Shown here: piece by piece, positions 47,298-55,732 of the stretch
How positions within the stretch are numbered: position 1 is the first letter of the stretch
Layout: each line of letters starts with the position of its first letter
Source: Pseudoxanthomonas sp. YR558
GTDB taxonomy: Bacteria > Pseudomonadota > Gammaproteobacteria > Xanthomonadales > Xanthomonadaceae
Direction: 5' to 3'
DNA: 64,000 nt
Assembly: GCF_900116385.1 (NCBI RefSeq)
Contig: NZ_FPCI01000002.1
Coordinates: forward strand, 248,001-312,000
Translations under genes and position numbers: made by a program
The notes under the pieces: generated by a model
Databases searched by the model: none
Told to the model about the DNA's origin: nothing
What the model saw: only the letters and a program-made list of their open reading frames with translations

Positions 47298-50216
47298 ATG
47301 AAACGACATGCATTGCGCGATGCGATCCGCGTCGCCCTGATCGCGTGCGCGGCCACCGCGACCGCGGCGCACGCACAGGACGCGCCGACGCCTTCGAGCG
47401 CGGCACCCACCACACTGGACCGCATCCAGGTCACCGGTTCGCGCATCCGCCAGGTGGATGTGGAAACCGCCGCGCCGGTGCTGGTGATCTCGCGCGAAGA
47501 GATCCAGAAGCAAGGCTTCAACTCCGTCGCCGACATCCTGCAGAACATCACCAGCGCCGGCAGTCCAGCCGTGAGCCGCACCACGCCGCTCGCGGCGGGC
47601 GAAGCGGTGGGTGGCGCCTACATCGATCTGCGTAACCTCGGCCCCAATCGCACCCTGGTGTTGGTCAACGGAAAACGACTGGGCATCACCACCGGCGGCT
47701 TCCAGGACATCTCGCAGATCCCGGCCGCGATGATCGAACGCATCGAAGTGCTGAAAGACGGCGCCTCCACGCTGTACGGCTCCGATGCGATCGCCGGTGT
47801 CGTCAATCTGATCACCCGGCGCAACGTGGACGGCATGCAGGCCAGTGTCTACGGCGGGCAGTACTCCCAGGGCGATGGCCAGCGCACGGTGCTGGACCTG
47901 GTCGCTGGCTTCGGCACGGATCGCGGTTCGGTCACCGTCGGCGCGGAATACACGGAAGAGGATCCGGTGTGGGCGATCGACCGCTGGTTCTCGGCGAGCC
48001 GCTACCCGCTGGGTGAGGGCAGGGCGCCGCGTCCTGGAGGCGAAAGCGGCACTACCCAGTACGGCAGGTTGATCGTGCCGGACCGCGGCAGCTTCACCCT
48101 GCGACGCGAGACGCCCGGACTCGATCCACGCGACCTGGACAGCTACCGAGCGCTGAACAACGACATCGACTTCTCCTTGCCGGTCCAGCAGTCGACACTG
48201 CTGGCTGGCATCGAACGGAAGTCGGTGTTCGTCAACCTGGATCATCAGCTCAGCGAGCGGATCCGCTTCACCGGCGACATGCTCTATACCGACCGTGCTT
48301 CGTTCTCGCGCAATGCGGGCTATCCGTACTCGTCGCAGGCGTTCGACACGCCCATGTCGATCGACAGCTACTACAACCCCGTCGGCAACCAGAGTGGCGA
48401 TGCGGATCCCACCGCGGTGCACTTCACCCGCCGTGGTTGGGAGGTACCGCGCGAGAACCGGCTTTCGCTGACCACCTATCGCTTCAGCGGCGCGCTGTCG
48501 GGCTACTTCGACCTCGCCGGCCGCAGTTGGGATTGGGATGTGGGCTATCTCTACAACCAGAACAAGGGCGTGCAGGTGGGCACCGGCAATCTCAACCTGG
48601 CCGCCGTGCGGATGGCGGTGGGCCCGTCGTTCCTCAACAGCCAGGGCGTGGTCCAGTGCGGGACGCCGGACAATCCGATCCCGCTGGGCACCAGCCAGGG
48701 GGAATGCACGCCATGGAATCCCCTGCTTCCGTTCGGCTACGGCGACCCAGGCGATGGCTCGGCGACGGACCCGGCCGTCAAGCAGTTCATCTTCCCGGTC
48801 GGGCAGGCCATCTCGATGACGAAGACGCAGGACTACTTCGCCAACATCACCGGCACCCTGGCAACGCTGCCAGGCGGCGACCTGGCCATTGCGCTGGGCA
48901 TCGAACACCGCAAGGAATACGGGGAGTTCTCGCCCGATGCGCTGGCGCAATCGGGTGGTTCCACCGATCTCGCCGCGGGGCCCACGTCGGGCGGTTACAG
49001 CCTCGACGAGGTGTATGCCGAAGTGCAGGTGCCGCTGCTCGCCGATCTCCCTCTCGCACAGGAACTGACGCTCAGCGCGGCGACACGCTACTCGGACTAC
49101 GACACCTTCGGCGACACCACCAACAGCAAGCTGGGCTTGAAGTGGAAGCCGGTGGATTCGCTGCTCGTCCGCAGCACGTGGGCCGAGGGGTTCCGCGCAC
49201 CGGATGTCAGCAACCTGTACGGCGGTGCCTCGCAGACGTTCTCGTTCTACACCGATCCCTGCGATACCTCGTTCGGCGCCGCGCGCGGCAATGCACGCTG
49301 CCTGCAGGACGTTCCATCGGACTTCCGCCAGCCCGCCAACGACGCCGACGGCATCGCCAACGGGCCCGGCACGCAGACGCCGATCCCGTTCGTATCGGGA
49401 TCGAATCCTGACCTGACGCCGGAGACGTCCGAATCGATGACGCTGGGTGTGGTGTTCAGCCCGTCGTTCGCGCCGGGGCTGAACCTGTCGCTGGACTGGT
49501 GGACGATCCGCATCGAGAACACCATCGTGGCCGACACCGAAACCCAGGTGCTGGACGACTGCTACCTGCGGGGGATCGAGGCGCGCTGCAATGCATCGAC
49601 GGGTTCGCGCTTCGAGCGCGACGCGGCCACCGGACAGATCCTGTCGTTCGTCACCACGCCGATCAACGTGGGTCATGTGGAGACCGAGGGCTTCGACTTC
49701 GACGTCAACTATCGTCGGGCCACGCCGTGGGGCACCTTCAGCGCGAGCTGGCTGAGCACGTACATCAGCAAGCTGGAACTGAAGACCGACGCGCTCGAGG
49801 ACAACCCGCCGCAGCAGTTGAACGGATTGTCGATCGGCACGGGCGCCAACTTCCGCGTGCGTTCCAACCTCAACCTCGGGTGGGAGCATGGAAGCTGGGG
49901 CGTGTCGTGGGGCATGCGGTACTACTCCGGGCTCAAGGAGCGCTGCGCGCTCGACGATATCTGCAGCCTGCCCACCTACAGCGCCCCGTGGACCGGAGGC
50001 AGGATCCTCCGGCTGCACGAGCGTCCCTCGACGACATTCCATGACGTGCAGGTCCGCTATCAGGCACCTTGGAACGCAACGATCTCGTTCGGCGCCAACA
50101 ATGTGTTCGAACGCTACGGACCGCCGATGTATTCGCAACCGAACTCGGGCTATTCGTACTATGGCGGTTACGACATCGGACGGTTCGTTTACCTGAAGTA
50201 CCAGCAGAAGTTCTGA
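47298..50216 (+). CDS. TonB-dependent outer-membrane receptor
   Basis: 972 residues. A Sec signal peptide (cleavage after AAHAQ) is followed by the TonB-box region DRIQVTGSRIR, a plug domain (PVLVISREEIQKQGFNSVADILQNI, DLRNLGPNRTLVLVNGKRLG, IERIEVLKDGASTLYGSDAIAGVVNLIT) and a 22-strand barrel ending in GRFVYLKYQQKF with the C-terminal aromatic residue. It belongs to the large receptor group common in xanthomonads, often for oligosaccharides or other carbon sources; the substrate is not evident. No extended N-terminal signalling domain is present, so it is not a FecA-type transducer. A Shine-Dalgarno GGAGAGGG precedes the ATG. Confidence 0.94.
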   Translation: MKRHALRDAIRVALIACAATATAAHAQDAPTPSSAAPTTLDRIQVTGSRIRQVDVETAAPVLVISREEIQKQGFNSVADILQNITSAGSPAVSRTTPLAAGEAVGGAYIDLRNLGPNRTLVLVNGKRLGITTGGFQDISQIPAAMIERIEVLKDGASTLYGSDAIAGVVNLITRRNVDGMQASVYGGQYSQGDGQRTVLDLVAGFGTDRGSVTVGAEYTEEDPVWAIDRWFSASRYPLGEGRAPRPGGESGTTQYGRLIVPDRGSFTLRRETPGLDPRDLDSYRALNNDIDFSLPVQQSTLLAGIERKSVFVNLDHQLSERIRFTGDMLYTDRASFSRNAGYPYSSQAFDTPMSIDSYYNPVGNQSGDADPTAVHFTRRGWEVPRENRLSLTTYRFSGALSGYFDLAGRSWDWDVGYLYNQNKGVQVGTGNLNLAAVRMAVGPSFLNSQGVVQCGTPDNPIPLGTSQGECTPWNPLLPFGYGDPGDGSATDPAVKQFIFPVGQAISMTKTQDYFANITGTLATLPGGDLAIALGIEHRKEYGEFSPDALAQSGGSTDLAAGPTSGGYSLDEVYAEVQVPLLADLPLAQELTLSAATRYSDYDTFGDTTNSKLGLKWKPVDSLLVRSTWAEGFRAPDVSNLYGGASQTFSFYTDPCDTSFGAARGNARCLQDVPSDFRQPANDADGIANGPGTQTPIPFVSGSNPDLTPETSESMTLGVVFSPSFAPGLNLSLDWWTIRIENTIVADTETQVLDDCYLRGIEARCNASTGSRFERDAATGQILSFVTTPINVGHVETEGFDFDVNYRRATPWGTFSASWLSTYISKLELKTDALEDNPPQQLNGLSIGTGANFRVRSNLNLGWEHGSWGVSWGMRYYSGLKERCALDDICSLPTYSAPWTGGRILRLHERPSTTFHDVQVRYQAPWNATISFGANNVFERYGPPMYSQPNSGYSYYGGYDIGRFVYLKYQQKF

Positions 50217-50238
50217 CGCCGTCCGCCGCCGTCGATCC

Positions 50239-50269
50239 GGCCGCGTCCGTGAGGGCGCGGCCTTCTTCT
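50239..50269 (+). terminator. Rho-independent terminator of the TonB receptor gene
   Basis: GGCCGCGTCC (50239-50248) pairs with GGGCGCGGCC (50253-50262), one T-G wobble, around a GTGA loop, followed by TTCTTCT. Confidence 0.8.
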
Positions 50270-50273
50270 ATCC

Positions 50274-50313
50274 AAAAAAAAAGAACGCACCGGGGAGAGA
50301 GACGCCCGGTGCG
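50274..50313 (-). terminator. Rho-independent terminator of the AraC-type gene
   Basis: On the minus strand CGCACCGGG (50313-50305) and CCCGGTGCG (50294-50286) form a 9-bp stem followed by TTCTTTTTTTTT (50285-50274). It faces the receptor terminator only a few bases away. Confidence 0.88.
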
Positions 50314-50426
50314 CAGTCGGGTTGCGATGCGTGCTTGTGGGGTCAGTGTCCCGCCATGCGCGCGCGCAGCGATGCCCGTCATCGTGATGGGCAGGGACCT
50401 CTATCGTGATTTCGTGTTTCGAAGGC

Positions 50427-51323
50427 TCAGCGTACGCCGCCGGCCGTGCGGAAGCGCGTCGCGGTAAGGCCGGTGGCGCGCTTGAAGGAACGCGAGAACG
50501 CATGTCGGCTCTCGTAGCCCACGCTGGCGGCGATCTCGCAGATGGCCAGCCGACCGTCCTGGATCAGCGCACAGGCGCGCAGCAAGCGTGTCTGGGTCAG
50601 CAGGTCGTGAGGCGTCATTCCGAACACATCACGGAACGAGCGCAGGAAGTGAGAGGGCGAATAGCGTGCGGCCTCGGCGAGTGCGCGGAGGTCGTGCGCA
50701 TCGAACGGCGCGTTGAGGATGCGGTTGCGTGCGGTCAGCAGGCGTGCGACGACCGCGCGCCGGTGCCGCTCGCTACGACCATAGGCGCGCTCTACCCAGT
50801 CCGCGGCGCGTGCCTGCGCGCGGCGCGCTGCCAGTACCAGGCCGGCGAGTTCGCGTCCTGCTTCGCGATCGCACGGGTGCGGCGCGCACTGCAGCAGCGT
50901 CGAGAGTCGCTGCAGCATCGGGCGGTCCATCGGCAGGGCGACGGGCAGCAGCAGAGGCGCCGCGAGGCCGCGGCGCTCTGCGGGATCCGTCAACAGCAGC
51001 GTCCAGTGGACGGGCGCATGCACGAGTACCCAATCCGCGCCGGGACCGGCGAGAAGGCGCTGCGGCGCGTCACCGGGCAGCGCCAGGAACCGACGGCCTG
51101 CAAGCCGGAAGACGCCGTCCTTCGTTTCGACGTCCATGGTACCGCGCAGGGCAATGACGAGCGTGCATCCGCCGCGCCTGGGAGGTGCGTGCATCCCGCG
51201 GGCACCCCGGAGGCAGAGGCCCACCGTGGCATCGCCGGCCTCGTCGCCGGCACACCGTCGCGCATGACGGAATTGCACGATGCAGGCGGGCGCCCTGTCG
51301 TCATGCCGGCACGCTGGCCGCAT
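50427..51323 (-). CDS. AraC family transcriptional regulator
   Basis: 298 residues from the ATG at 51323 (an ATG at residue 44 is an alternative). The N-terminal part resembles a cupin-type sensing domain (GGCTLVIALRGTMDVETKDG, FLALPGD). The C-terminal double helix-turn-helix is clear: ARYSPSHFLRSFRDVFGMTPHDLLTQTRLLRA, then ICEIAASVGYESRHAFSRSFKRATGLTATRFR. Ligand unknown. It reads leftward, convergent with the TonB receptor, and lies next to an alpha/beta hydrolase gene with a 1-base gap, suggesting a shared unit. Confidence 0.88.
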   Translation of the reverse strand: MRPACRHDDRAPACIVQFRHARRCAGDEAGDATVGLCLRGARGMHAPPRRGGCTLVIALRGTMDVETKDGVFRLAGRRFLALPGDAPQRLLAGPGADWVLVHAPVHWTLLLTDPAERRGLAAPLLLPVALPMDRPMLQRLSTLLQCAPHPCDREAGRELAGLVLAARRAQARAADWVERAYGRSERHRRAVVARLLTARNRILNAPFDAHDLRALAEAARYSPSHFLRSFRDVFGMTPHDLLTQTRLLRACALIQDGRLAICEIAASVGYESRHAFSRSFKRATGLTATRFRTAGGVR

Positions 51324-51324
51324 G

Positions 51325-52296
51325 TCAGGTGAAGCCGTAGGGGAGGTTCGGCGAGGACACGACCTTGTCGCCGATGGCTTCGCCCTTCAGGAAGCGCAGG
51401 CAGTCGCGCAGCACGGTGGGGTCGTTCAGTACGCCGTGGTGACCGAGATCCAGCGTGGTCAGCAGACGTGCCGCGGTGAGATGGCGCGCGAAGCGTTCGC
51501 CTTCGTCCCACGGGACTTCGTCGTCCAGCAGATCGTGGACGACCAGCACCGGGATGCCGATGGCCGGCGCGATGCGATGCGCCTGCAACGCATCCAGTCC
51601 TTGGCCGATGCGGGATTCGAGCAGTGCCAGCATGCGCGCGCCCACGCGCGGCCCCATGCCGGAACGATCGACGAAGCGTTGCAGCGCGGCGCGCGGATCG
51701 GCTTGCGCGGAGACCAGGATCGCCCGCTTCGCACGCAGGCCCTGGTGCAGTGCGAGCACCACCGACATGGCGCCCAGCGAATGGCCCATGACCGCGGCGG
51801 CCTCGCCGTAGCGACGACCGACTTCGAGCATGTCGCCGGTTGTCTCCAGCAAAGTGGACGTTTGCGAGGACATCGTGCGGGCCTCGCGGGCGAAGGCGAC
51901 GACGGCATACCCCTGCGCCGTCAACGTGCGTACCCAGGCGGCCATCGCGTCGCGGCCCGTCGCGTCCAGCGGCGGCAACAGCACGTAGGGCTGCCGACGC
52001 GGGTCGCCCCAGCACACGATCTGCACGCGTCGACCGCGCAACGCCAGCGTTTCCCGGTGTTCCGCGCAGCCTTCGACGTGTCGGGGGCAACCGGCAAGGG
52101 CGGTCTCATCGTCCAGCTGCAGCAATCCCTTGCGAGCGGCGTGGCGTGGCGTCAGCAGGCCGGTGAGGCGCTGCAGTGCGCGCGTCCACGGGCGCACGGG
52201 CGTCGTGCGCTTGGGTTCGGTATCGCCGCCGCGCGCGACGGTATCGGATGCAGGGGGGGCGTCGGTCAGCGGGTCGGCGTGGCGGGAAAGCAACAT
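51325..52296 (-). CDS. Alpha/beta hydrolase
   Basis: 323-residue hydrolase. The nucleophile elbow is GHSLGAMS (Ser in VMGHSLGA), the acid lies in VVHDLLDDEVPW and the His in LGHHGVLND. The region before the fold has an unusual 60-residue Arg/Pro-rich N-terminus and RHVEGCAEHRETLALRGRRVQIVCWGDP. No signal peptide is evident, so cytoplasmic. Substrate not predictable. One base separates it from the AraC-type gene downstream; they probably form an operon. Confidence 0.85.
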   Translation of the reverse strand: MLLSRHADPLTDAPPASDTVARGGDTEPKRTTPVRPWTRALQRLTGLLTPRHAARKGLLQLDDETALAGCPRHVEGCAEHRETLALRGRRVQIVCWGDPRRQPYVLLPPLDATGRDAMAAWVRTLTAQGYAVVAFAREARTMSSQTSTLLETTGDMLEVGRRYGEAAAVMGHSLGAMSVVLALHQGLRAKRAILVSAQADPRAALQRFVDRSGMGPRVGARMLALLESRIGQGLDALQAHRIAPAIGIPVLVVHDLLDDEVPWDEGERFARHLTAARLLTTLDLGHHGVLNDPTVLRDCLRFLKGEAIGDKVVSSPNLPYGFT

Positions 52297-52378
52297 GGAA
52301 GTCCGGTCTCTGCGTGGGGGTCCACAGAAACAAGCGCTTTCTGATGACGCTCACTGACACGCGCCGATACGGGATGGT

Positions 52379-55012
52379 TCAGGGGGCGTTGGCCATCGTG
52401 ACGGTTGCGGGCGCTACCAATGCGCGGCGCGCAGGATGCGTCTTCGGGATCGCCATGCGGTCGGCGAAGGCGAGGCCTTCGCGACGCACGCGCGCCGCGG
52501 CCGCAGGATCGCCGGCGCGCTCGTACAGGTGCGCCAGCGTGGCGTACCACGCGATCAGGTCGTGCGGGAAGGCGCGCGGACGCGCGCTGATCTGCAGTGC
52601 CTGCCGGATCATCGAGATGGCGCGCGCATCCTCGCCTTGTCGCGCGTGCGCCAGGGCGCGCACGTACAGGGCGTTCGCCGACAGATAGGGCTCGTGTTGC
52701 GCATCGGCGCGCCGCTGCAGGTCGATCGCCTGTTCCCACAGGTCGCGATCGAGGCCGGCGACCAATTGCAGGCGGAGGACGCGGAGTTCGGCATCGAAGC
52801 GTTGCTCGTGCGTCGGTGGCAGCACCTTGTCCAGTTGGGCGCGCGCCTCATCGGCCAGGGCGCGCGCACCGGCGAGGTCGCCACGCAGCTCCTGGATGCG
52901 GGACAGCTTCGCCAGCGAGAATCCGATGCCGGGCGCGCGCTCGCGACCGATCGCATGCTCGATGGCGATGGCTTCTCGCAGCAGCGGCTCGGCTTGATCG
53001 AGGCGACCGAGCGCCAGGTAAACGCCACCAAGATTGTGCACGCGCGGTGCCACGTCCGCATTCGGGCCGCGGTAGATGCGGCGCGCGATGCTGACCGCTT
53101 CAAGGAGCGGCGGCTCGGCTTCTGCCATCTGCCCGGCCGACATCAACGCGATACCGTAGTTGCTGAGGCGTCGCGAGGTTTCGGGATGGTCGGTGCCGTA
53201 CGCCGCGCGCGTCAACGCCAGCGCATGCCGTTGCCAACGAACGGCCTGGTCCGGCTGGTGCGCGCGGGTGTACGCGGTGCCCAACGCGCCGTAGCTGCGG
53301 ACCAGGCGGGGGTCGCGCGGCGGCAAGCGCGCCTGCTGGATCGTGATGGCGGCCAGGTGGTCGGCGATGGCGGCCTGGTGCTCGTCCATTTCACTGCGCA
53401 CGATGGCGCGGCGGTGATAGGTGAGGGCGGCCGCGAGCCCGTGCGGATCCACGCCGCGTTGTATGGCGAGGGCTTCGTTGAGGAGCGCCAGCGCGGCCGG
53501 GTAATCCTTCTCGCTGGAAGCAAGCTGCCCCTGCTGGCTCAATGCCATGCCGAGCGCGGCATGGTCGCGCGCAGGCAGGGTGCGCGCGGTGGCGACGGCG
53601 CGCGTCAGCAGCGGTCGCGCGTCGTCATAGCGTGACATCTCGTCGTAGATCCGCGCGATGACCACCAGCATCTCGACCTGCAATGCCGGCGAGGCCACCA
53701 GGTCGGTGCGCGCGCGCTCGGCGCCGCGTTCGAGCAGGGTGGCCGTATCCGGCAAGGTCGTGCGCGGACCCTTGGGGACTTCATTCTCGAACAACTGCAC
53801 CAGCAGGTCCCGCACGGCATTCGCGCGCTGCGCTTCGTTGCGTGCGCGCCAAGCCTGCTCCTGTGCTTCGGCGGCCGCCGCGCGAGCGGTATGCGCCTGC
53901 CAGAGCGCCGTGGACAAACTGGCGAGCACGGCGACCATCAGCAGGGCCGCGACGGCGACGCCACCGCGATGGCGACGGGCGAACAGGCGCATGCGATGGA
54001 GCGGCGAAGGCGTCCGCGCGCGGACAGGCTCGTGGCGCAGGTGGTGTTCGAGATCCTCGGCCAGATCGCCCGCCGATGCGTAGCGAAGGGCGGGATCGGT
54101 GGCGGTGGCCTTCGACAGGATGGCGCCCAGGTCGCCTTTCAACGCGATGTCCGGGCGCACGCTGTCGCGGGGGCGCTCGCCGCTGAGCAACTCCTGCATC
54201 AACACGCCGAGCGCGTACACGTCCGTAGCCGTGGTGACCGCGGCGCCGATGTACTGCTCCGGTGCCGCATATCCTGGGGTCAGTCCGATCGCCGTCGCGC
54301 CCTCGCTATCGCCGGTGGCGTCGATCAGGCGCGCGACACCGAAATCCAGCAGCCGCGGCGCGCCATCGGTCGTGACCAGAATGTTGGAGGGCTTGAGGTC
54401 GCAATGGACGACCAGTTGCCGATGCGCAGCCTCAACGGCGCGGCAGACGTCGCACAGCAAGTGCAGTCTTGCAGTCTCGTCGAGTCCGCGCAGTTCCGCG
54501 TGGCGGGTGATCGGCAGGCCGTCCACGTGGTCCATGACCAGGTAGGGGATGCCTTCGTCGGTCACCCCGCCGTCGATCAACCGCGCGATGGCCGGATGCG
54601 TGAGCGCGGCCAACGTCTGTCGCTCGCGCCGGAACAGTTGCTGCTGCAGTTCGGAGTACGGCCCGCGGCGCAATAGCTTGACGGCGACGCGTTGCTGGAA
54701 ATCCACGTCCTCGCGTTCGGCGAGGAACACGCTGGCCATGCCGCCCTGGCCCAATGGGCTGATCAGCCGGAATGCGCCGATGCGCTCGCCGATCCATGCG
54801 TGCGGCGGGCGCGTATCGTCGGCCTTCATGGCATCGATCACCGCGGCGACCGGGGTGTCCAGCAGCAGCGGCTCGGTGCGCGCGTGCGCGGCGAGCAGCG
54901 CTTCCAGATCGCGCCGGTCGGTCGGGTCGGGGCAGTGGCGGTCGATCCAGCCGCGCCGTGCCTCCAGGGGCAGGTCCACGACCGCATCGAACGATTGGCG
55001 CAGGGAAGGCAT
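52379..55012 (-). CDS. Membrane Ser/Thr protein kinase with C-terminal TPR domain
   Basis: 877 residues. A helical lead (1-75) is followed by a Hanks-type kinase: Gly loop GQGGMAS (88-94), Lys112, catalytic loop VVHCDLKPSN (D195, N200), DFG at 213-215, and APEQ at 240-243. The loop has HCD instead of HRD, so it is a non-RD kinase, but the catalytic Asp, Lys and DFG are intact. One membrane helix (about 351-371) leads to a periplasmic tail of TPR-like repeats. It lies 69 bases downstream of an ECF sigma gene. Known pairs of this type (EcfK-PknS, EcfP-PknT) let the kinase activate its sigma factor by phosphorylation; I infer the same here. Confidence 0.92.
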   Translation of the reverse strand: MPSLRQSFDAVVDLPLEARRGWIDRHCPDPTDRRDLEALLAAHARTEPLLLDTPVAAVIDAMKADDTRPPHAWIGERIGAFRLISPLGQGGMASVFLAEREDVDFQQRVAVKLLRRGPYSELQQQLFRRERQTLAALTHPAIARLIDGGVTDEGIPYLVMDHVDGLPITRHAELRGLDETARLHLLCDVCRAVEAAHRQLVVHCDLKPSNILVTTDGAPRLLDFGVARLIDATGDSEGATAIGLTPGYAAPEQYIGAAVTTATDVYALGVLMQELLSGERPRDSVRPDIALKGDLGAILSKATATDPALRYASAGDLAEDLEHHLRHEPVRARTPSPLHRMRLFARRHRGGVAVAALLMVAVLASLSTALWQAHTARAAAAEAQEQAWRARNEAQRANAVRDLLVQLFENEVPKGPRTTLPDTATLLERGAERARTDLVASPALQVEMLVVIARIYDEMSRYDDARPLLTRAVATARTLPARDHAALGMALSQQGQLASSEKDYPAALALLNEALAIQRGVDPHGLAAALTYHRRAIVRSEMDEHQAAIADHLAAITIQQARLPPRDPRLVRSYGALGTAYTRAHQPDQAVRWQRHALALTRAAYGTDHPETSRRLSNYGIALMSAGQMAEAEPPLLEAVSIARRIYRGPNADVAPRVHNLGGVYLALGRLDQAEPLLREAIAIEHAIGRERAPGIGFSLAKLSRIQELRGDLAGARALADEARAQLDKVLPPTHEQRFDAELRVLRLQLVAGLDRDLWEQAIDLQRRADAQHEPYLSANALYVRALAHARQGEDARAISMIRQALQISARPRAFPHDLIAWYATLAHLYERAGDPAAAARVRREGLAFADRMAIPKTHPARRALVAPATVTMANAP

Positions 55013-55081
55013 GGCGGGTCGTTAGGGAAAGGGTTTGCCATCAAGCGTTTTTCGGGGCCCGACCCTGACACGCGGGCGCGC

Positions 55082-55606
55082 TCACGCCGCCAATTGGGCT
55101 CCCAGGAATGCCCGCGCGTACTGCCAGTCGCGGTAGACGGTGCGCACGCTCAATTCGCAGAGCTCGGCGATGCGCTCCAGCGGCAGGCCGGCGAAGTAGT
55201 GCAGTTCCACCACTTCGGCGGCGCGCGCATCGTCCTGGGCGAGGCGACGCAGCGCCTGGTCCAGTTCCAGGGCGTGCTGCGGATCGATCGTCACCTGACC
55301 AGCGACGGTGTCGCGGTAGTCGGTGCGACGCAGGTCGCCGCCGTGCTTGATGCGGGCGCGCTCACGCGCACGGTCGACCAGCATGTGGCGCATGGCGCGC
55401 GCCGCATAGGCGTAGAACTGCCGGGTATGGATGAACTGCGGCTGCTGGTGGCTCATCTGCAGGTACAGCTCGTGCACCAGCGCCGTGGTGTCCAAGGTGG
55501 CGCTGTCGCGGGGAAACCGCTGCTTGTGCGCCAGCCGGCGCAGTTCTTCGTAAACCTCGCCGAACATGTCGTCCAGTGGGCGGGGGGAAGCGTCGTTCGG
55601 GGGCAT
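55082..55606 (-). CDS. ECF-type sigma-70 family factor
   Basis: 174-residue ECF sigma factor. Region 2 reads LDDMFGEVYEELRRLAHKQRF, LDTTALVHELYLQM, HTRQFYAYAARAMRHMLVDRARERARIKHGG; region 4 reads DARAAEVVELHYFAGLPLERIAELCELSVRTVYRDWQYARAFL. No anti-sigma gene is adjacent; instead a kinase gene follows, the hallmark of kinase-controlled ECF groups. The start is taken at the ATG 55606 (MPPNDASPRPL); an upstream ATG at 55672 adds a basic stretch. Likely target unknown. Confidence 0.9.
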   Translation of the reverse strand: MPPNDASPRPLDDMFGEVYEELRRLAHKQRFPRDSATLDTTALVHELYLQMSHQQPQFIHTRQFYAYAARAMRHMLVDRARERARIKHGGDLRRTDYRDTVAGQVTIDPQHALELDQALRRLAQDDARAAEVVELHYFAGLPLERIAELCELSVRTVYRDWQYARAFLGAQLAA

Positions 55607-55732
55607 GACGATCCGGGAAGAGCGGAAGGGGCGTCGCGTCGTCGCCTTGCGACGACCGGCAAAGGGAACCAACGCGCAAATCCTGGCGCAGGGGCCACCC
55701 CCGCCGGTGGCCGTTCGTCGGGTGCGCCCGGT

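Noticed and set aside
47259..50138. A 959-codon open frame on the minus strand opposite the TonB receptor
   Set aside because: It is the antisense shadow of a high-GC gene. The translated product is Arg/His/Gly-rich without any fold, while the plus strand encodes a complete receptor with signal peptide, plug and barrel end.
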